Positions 60,471 to 64,000 of a DNA stretch of 64,000 nucleotides are shown piece after piece. Position numbers and translations under genes: made by a program. Position 1 is the stretch's first letter; each line of letters begins with the position of its first letter. The DNA is from Terriglobia bacterium. GTDB taxonomy: Bacteria; Acidobacteriota; Terriglobia; Terriglobales; Acidobacteriaceae. The notes under the pieces were generated by a model. That model worked only from the letters and a program-made list of their open reading frames with translations, did not search any database and was not told the DNA's origin. The stretch lies in the NCBI GenBank assembly GCA_020072845.1, contig JAIQGF010000001.1, positions 62,001-126,000 of the forward strand, written 5' to 3'.

Positions 60471-60938
60471 CTATCTTTCCTCGTCGGGATCGTCGGGCTC
60501 GTCAATCATGATGCCGCCATACTCCTCGGCGACGTCCAGCAGGCGCTGGTAGCGGTCGTACCACTCGGTGGAAACCTCGCACAGGAACATCGCTCCCTGG
60601 TACGGCCAGCCCAGTTGCAGAAACCCGGTCTTGCCGATGTAGGTGCGCAGCCAGCGGGCTTCGTCAACGTCTTCTTCGTTGGTGTAATTGGAATTGCGCA
60701 GGCGCTCGACCATGAAGTCCACATCTTCGCGGTCGAGCACCACGTCGTTCATGGTGAGGAAAGCCGCGCCCGATGCTTTGGCGAGTTCGACAAAATCCTT
60801 CCAGGCGTCCACGTTGCCGTGCGGGTCCCACATCACGCTGGTGACTTCGTCGTTGACATAACCGTGGAAGCGGCGCATGCCGTGGCCTTCGATGAAGGCG
60901 GTCATGTCGTCCTTCAGGCTGGTAAGGTCGTCTAGCAT
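60471..60938 (-). CDS. Conserved hypothetical protein next to microcompartment genes
   Basis: 155 residues, acidic, no signal peptide or membrane segment. It has helix-rich sequence with several Trp/Tyr (VMWDPHGNVDAWKDFVELAK, RWLRTYIGKTGFLQLGW, EWYDRYQRLLDVAEEYGG). The family was not recognised. The ATG at 60938 is used; it lies 18 bases after the aldehyde dehydrogenase stop, suggesting cotranscription with the microcompartment pair. Confidence 0.62.
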   Translation of the reverse strand: MLDDLTSLKDDMTAFIEGHGMRRFHGYVNDEVTSVMWDPHGNVDAWKDFVELAKASGAAFLTMNDVVLDREDVDFMVERLRNSNYTNEEDVDEARWLRTYIGKTGFLQLGWPYQGAMFLCEVSTEWYDRYQRLLDVAEEYGGIMIDEPDDPDEER

Positions 60939-60956
60939 GACTGACAAGTGTCGCAC

Positions 60957-62774
60957 TTAATCCACTCTAACCAGTACATCATACTCCGCGGCAAGGTCGC
61001 GTGCGGCGGGCGTGATGATGGTTTTCGGACCTACGAAAATTTTCGCCTTGCGCTTCACCGCGGCGCGAATCTCCGCCTCGCTCACGAAATCCACCGCGCG
61101 CGGCTTGGGAGGAGGCGCAGCCGATGGCGGCGCGTCGGTCTTTGCCGGCGCGGCTTGCGTTGGGATCGCTGCCGGCTTCGCGGCTGGCGGCGCAACTTGC
61201 TTGCCGGCCAGGAAGCGGTCCACGGCGCGCGCTACCGACCAGTTGACGCCCGTCCCGGCTGCCGGCGCAGCCGTTTCCGCAGGTGTTGCGCACACGCCGC
61301 AGGTTGTCGCCGTGCTTGCGGGTGGGGCCGCACTAGCCACTGGCCACTGGCCACCGACCACTGAAGTCACCGGCCTGGCCTCGTAGGCGATCCGCCGCAG
61401 GTTGATCAGGTGTAGCGGTGAAATGTTGTCGGAGGTAATGTTGCCGCCGGCGGCGCCGCAGCCCAGCGTCATCGCGGGAAACAAATTGGTGGACGAGCCG
61501 ATTGAGCCCTGTGGCGCCGGGCTGTTCACCACCACCCGGTACGCGGGCATCTTCATGCCGTACTCGCGGATGACGGCATCGTCCTTGGCGTGAATGGCGC
61601 AGGTGTGCCCCAAGCCGCCGAAGCGCAGCAGTTCGGCGCAGCGCGCCATGGCCGCCGCGCGGTCTTTTTCAAAATAGAGTGCCAGCACCGGCGAAAGCTT
61701 TTCCGCCGACAGCGGCTCATCGCGTCCGACCTTGTCCAACGGCGCGACCAGCACGCGCACGCCCGCGGGCACCTGCAATCCCGCCAGCTCAGCGACTTTC
61801 ACCGCGCTCTTGCCGACGAATTTCGGACAGATGGTATGCGTCTCGGTGTTGACCATCTGTTTCCCGAGTTTTTGGATTTCGTCGCGGCTCAGCATGTGCG
61901 CGCCATTTTTCGCCAGCTCTTTCAGGATCGGCCCGCGCACCGATTCCTCGGCGACAATCGCCTGCTCCGACGAGCAGATGGTCCCGTTGTCGAACGTCTT
62001 GCCGAACACCACGTCGGCGACGGCCTTGGGCAGATCGGCGCTGCTGTCAATCATGGCCGGAACATTCCCCGGCCCGACGCCAAACGCCGGCTTGCCCGAG
62101 CTGTACGCCGCGCGCACCATCGCCATCCCGCCGGTAGCCAGGATCACGCTGGTGCGCCGGTGCTTCATCAATTCCTGCGTGCCCGGAAGGCTGGGAGTAT
62201 TGAAGCAGCAGATCACGTCCGCCGGCGCGCCCGCCTTTACTGCCGCATCCTTCATGATCGCCGCCGCCTCGCAACTGCAGCGCAGAGCGGTCGGGTGCGG
62301 GCTGAGCACGATGGCGTTCCGCCCCTTGATGGCGATCAGAATTTTGTAAATCGCGGTGGAAGTCGGGTTGGTGGACGGCAGGATCGCCGCCACCACGCCC
62401 GCCGGTACGGCAACTTCGATGATGCCCTGCGCCTTGTCCTCGCGCACCACGCCGACCGTCTTCAACGGGCGGATGGCCTCATACACCCGCTGCGACGAAA
62501 ACAGGTTCTTGATTACTTTGTGCTCGACCACGCCATAGGTGGTCTCTTCCACCGCGATGCGTGCCAGTTTTTCCGCATTGGCGGTGGCCGCGGCCGCTAC
62601 CGCGTCCACGATGCGGTCCACCTGCTCCTGGGTAAAGGTCTGGAATTCGAGAAAGGCCTTGTAGGCGCGCTCGATCAGATCGCGCGCCTCGGCGACGGAG
62701 CGCTCGTCCTTGGTTTGCCCCGGGGACTGCGCCGCCGGGGCGACAGCAACGGCTGATGTGGGATCGTGGGCCAC
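60957..62774 (-). CDS. CoA-acylating aldehyde dehydrogenase of microcompartment type, with C-terminal extension
   Basis: About 605 residues. The catalytic part (about 30-455) resembles PduP/Eut[53 protein letters not shown] and the nucleophile cysteine in [13 protein letters not shown] Pro/Ala-rich linker (with one repeat-derived stretch) joins a C-terminal module ([32 protein letters not shown]) of a kind seen as encapsulation or cargo segments in BMC proteins (from memory). There is no ATG near the family start; a GTG at 62774 or TTG at 62813 must serve. The N-terminal repeat would be translated from the latter. Confidence 0.82.
   Translation of the reverse strand: MAHDPTSAVAVAPAAQSPGQTKDERSVAEARDLIERAYKAFLEFQTFTQEQVDRIVDAVAAAATANAEKLARIAVEETTYGVVEHKVIKNLFSSQRVYEAIRPLKTVGVVREDKAQGIIEVAVPAGVVAAILPSTNPTSTAIYKILIAIKGRNAIVLSPHPTALRCSCEAAAIMKDAAVKAGAPADVICCFNTPSLPGTQELMKHRRTSVILATGGMAMVRAAYSSGKPAFGVGPGNVPAMIDSSADLPKAVADVVFGKTFDNGTICSSEQAIVAEESVRGPILKELAKNGAHMLSRDEIQKLGKQMVNTETHTICPKFVGKSAVKVAELAGLQVPAGVRVLVAPLDKVGRDEPLSAEKLSPVLALYFEKDRAAAMARCAELLRFGGLGHTCAIHAKDDAVIREYGMKMPAYRVVVNSPAPQGSIGSSTNLFPAMTLGCGAAGGNITSDNISPLHLINLRRIAYEARPVTSVVGGQWPVASAAPPASTATTCGVCATPAETAAPAAGTGVNWSVARAVDRFLAGKQVAPPAAKPAAIPTQAAPAKTDAPPSAAPPPKPRAVDFVSEAEIRAAVKRKAKIFVGPKTIITPAARDLAAEYDVLVRVD
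61329..61363. repeat. Short-period repeat within the aldehyde dehydrogenase linker, word CACTGGCC
   Basis: CACTAGCCACTGGCCACTGG and CCACCGACCACTG encode the [12 protein letters not shown] part of the linker. It shows a phrase repeat kept in frame in a coding region. Confidence 0.6.
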
Positions 62775-62778
62775 GGAG

Positions 62779-62881
62779 GAATTTGGTAATTGGGCAATTT
62801 GGCAATTGGGCAATTTGGTGAGTAACGAGCGGCTGCAAAGCGGCCTGCAATTACCAAATTACGAAATTACCAAATTACAAA
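62779..62881. repeat. Inverted AT-rich short-period repeat, word AATTGGGCAATTTGG
   Basis: Left arm (62779-62818) GAATTTGGTAATTGGGCAAT and onward; right arm (62847-62880) GCAATTACCAAATTACGAAA and onward. It fills the gap between the shell protein stop and the aldehyde dehydrogenase start. Confidence 0.7.
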
Positions 62882-62887
62882 ATCAGT

Positions 62888-63199
62888 TTAGTCGGCGCTT
62901 CCCTTTTTCGCTTTCGGGGCGGCGCCGCTGATCATCGGCATCGAAGTTTCCAGGTCGCCGTGCGGACGCGGAATCACGTGCACCGCAACCAGTTCGCCGA
63001 CGCGGCGTGCGGCAGCAGCGCCGGCATCGGTGGCGGCCTTCACGCTGGCCACGTCGCCGCGCACGATCACCGTCACGAATCCCGCGCCGATATATTCCTT
63101 GTGAACCAACTGCACGTTGGCGGCCTTGACCGCGGCATCGGCGGCTTCAATCGAGCCGACCAGGCCCTTGGTTTCGATCATTCCCAGCGCATCCATCAT
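62888..63199 (-). CDS. Bacterial microcompartment shell protein, BMC-H
   Basis: 103 residues with a full BMC fold: [55 protein letters not shown] and the exposed [11 protein letters not shown]. Hexamers of this family tile microcompartment facets. The ATG at 63199 follows GGGAG at 5 bases. It is followed by the CoA-acylating aldehyde dehydrogenase. No BMC-P (pentamer) or BMC-T gene is in the window. The 160-base gap to the divergent DUF507 gene holds no gene. Confidence 0.94.
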   Translation of the reverse strand: MMDALGMIETKGLVGSIEAADAAVKAANVQLVHKEYIGAGFVTVIVRGDVASVKAATDAGAAAARRVGELVAVHVIPRPHGDLETSMPMISGAAPKAKKGSAD

Positions 63200-63359
63200 G
63201 TTCGCTCCCTGGAACCCGCGCGGACACGGGCCGCGCGCAACAGTTACGAGTGCCTGCGTACCTTACTACGCAGACCGCCATGGGTCAACGCTCCCTCCCG
63301 CGCGCCCGCGTTTCCGTGTGTTAAACTTCAGTGCTTAACGCCACCAACTTTTACGCTCT

Positions 63360-63638
63360 ATGGTCCTGTCCAAAGAATATGTGGGCTACCTGGCCCGCGA
63401 GATCTCGAAAAAACTGCTCAAGGGCGAATTCATCGAAACCAAGAATCTGCCCGCCGTCACCGAGCGCGTCCACGGGGCCATGCTCGACGAAATGACGCTG
63501 GAAGACCGCATCAACGACGAAGTCCGCATCATTCTGGAAACCTACTCCGAGGAAATGCGCCGCACCGGCGCCAATTACCAGGAAATGTTCAAGAAAGTGA
63601 AGAACGAACTGGTGCGCAAGTACAAGGCGGTGCTGTAG
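63360..63638 (+). CDS. DUF507 family protein (first)
   Basis: 92 residues, wholly helical, matching DUF507 (LSKEYVGYLAREISKKLLKGEFIE, DRINDEVRIILETYSEEMRRTGANYQEMFKKVKNELVRK). Family function unknown. Its stop overlaps the next start (TAGTG). The divergent neighbour is the BMC-H gene. Confidence 0.85.
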   Translation: MVLSKEYVGYLAREISKKLLKGEFIETKNLPAVTERVHGAMLDEMTLEDRINDEVRIILETYSEEMRRTGANYQEMFKKVKNELVRKYKAVL

Positions 63639-63943
63639 TGCGGGTGGACATCAGGTCGGAAGAGCCGTATCGCGTCAGCCGCGACAAGATGAACGTGCTG
63701 GCGCGGGCTGTCACCGAAGCTCTGGCCGCCATGGAAGGCGTGAAGTTGCTCAAGGAAAAGAACACCGTCCGCCTGGAAGTCCGCCGGCTGCTGGAGGAAC
63801 TGCTGGCGCAGGAGAAGAAGATCGACCTGGAAGCACGCCGCAAGATCGAGTCCCAGAAGCGTACGATCCTGGAAGGCAGCCAGGAGTGGGACATCCTCTA
63901 CCGCAAGTACTACAACGAGGCGGTCAAGAAGCTCGGAATTTAG
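63638..63943 (+). CDS. DUF507 family protein (second)
   Basis: 101 residues from a GTG overlapping the previous TAG. It is helical with the DUF507 pattern (SRDKMNVLARAVTEALAAMEGVKL, EEKKIDLEARRKIESQKR-type, GSQEWDILYRKYYNEAVKKL). It is the paralog and partner of the preceding gene; a GTG two codons later is an alternative start. Confidence 0.82.
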   Translation: MRVDIRSEEPYRVSRDKMNVLARAVTEALAAMEGVKLLKEKNTVRLEVRRLLEELLAQEKKIDLEARRKIESQKRTILEGSQEWDILYRKYYNEAVKKLGI

Positions 63944-63944
63944 A

Positions 63945-63990
63945 GAGTTTCAGTTTCAGTTTCAGTTCGAGTTGTGAGTTCTCAGCTCTG
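63945..63990. repeat. Short-period repeat, word AGTTTC/GAGTT
   Basis: AGTTTCAGTTTCAGTTTCAG is followed by TTCGAGTTGTGAGTTCTCAG, directly after the DUF507 stop. Only the start of the gap is in the window. Confidence 0.55.
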
Positions 63991-64000
63991 AGGAACCAGC

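Overview
The window is high-GC chromosomal DNA that looks like an Acidobacteriota genome (Terriglobia/Koribacter-like). Lineage-typical genes support this: a VWFA-related acidobacterial domain protein, an Oar-like TonB-dependent receptor with an N-terminal carboxypeptidase-regulatory domain, a Ser/Thr kinase fused to a PD40 beta-propeller, a DUF5916 outer-membrane protein and a DUF885 metallopeptidase. No tRNA, rRNA, insertion sequence, phage gene or CRISPR array was found. Gene density is high and many genes overlap by 1-4 bases.

Layout. 0-4 kb: a Tat-exported M24 peptidase cut by the window edge, an AlkD-like protein, a second M24 peptidase and small membrane proteins. 4-10 kb: a higBA toxin-antitoxin pair with its own palindromic operator, a GNAT acetyltransferase, an ArnT-like glycosyltransferase and a sensor kinase. 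10-18 kb: the minus-strand translation/transcription operon rimP-nusA-infB, then a DUF433/DUF5615 toxin-antitoxin-like pair, ylxP, rbfA and nrnA. 18-23.4 kb: a fully coupled arginine operon argC-argB-argD-argA-argJ behind a promoter with two ARG-box-like sites. 23.5-37.8 kb: secreted and outer-membrane proteins, an SLC13/ArsB-like permease, a DUF885 peptidase and a zinc alcohol dehydrogenase.

37.8-56.5 kb is the most unusual coding region, a probable uncharacterised catabolic cluster. On the minus strand it holds a three-subunit molybdenum hydroxylase with a CoxG-like factor, two ketopantoate-reductase-like dehydrogenases, two M24 creatinase/prolidase-like proteins, an M20 amidohydrolase-like protein and an LLM flavin oxidoreductase. 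A fumarylacetoacetase-family hydrolase and a homocitrate-synthase-like enzyme converge on it, and an APC permease and a class III aminotransferase lie beyond its upstream end. One M24 protein and the M20 protein have lost canonical metal ligands, which suggests non-peptide C-N substrates.

56.5-60.3 kb: two poorly known genes and recJ. 60.4-64 kb: a minimal microcompartment-type locus (one BMC-H shell protein plus a CoA-acylating aldehyde dehydrogenase with a C-terminal extension) next to tandem DUF507 genes.

The non-coding fraction is notable. Many gaps hold a degenerate short-period repeat with a word specific to that locus, often written forward then in reverse complement, so it folds into a long hairpin. 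Separate palindromic repeat families occur between genes and inside coding sequence, including a 52-54 nt three-stem element read in frame in two membrane-protein genes.
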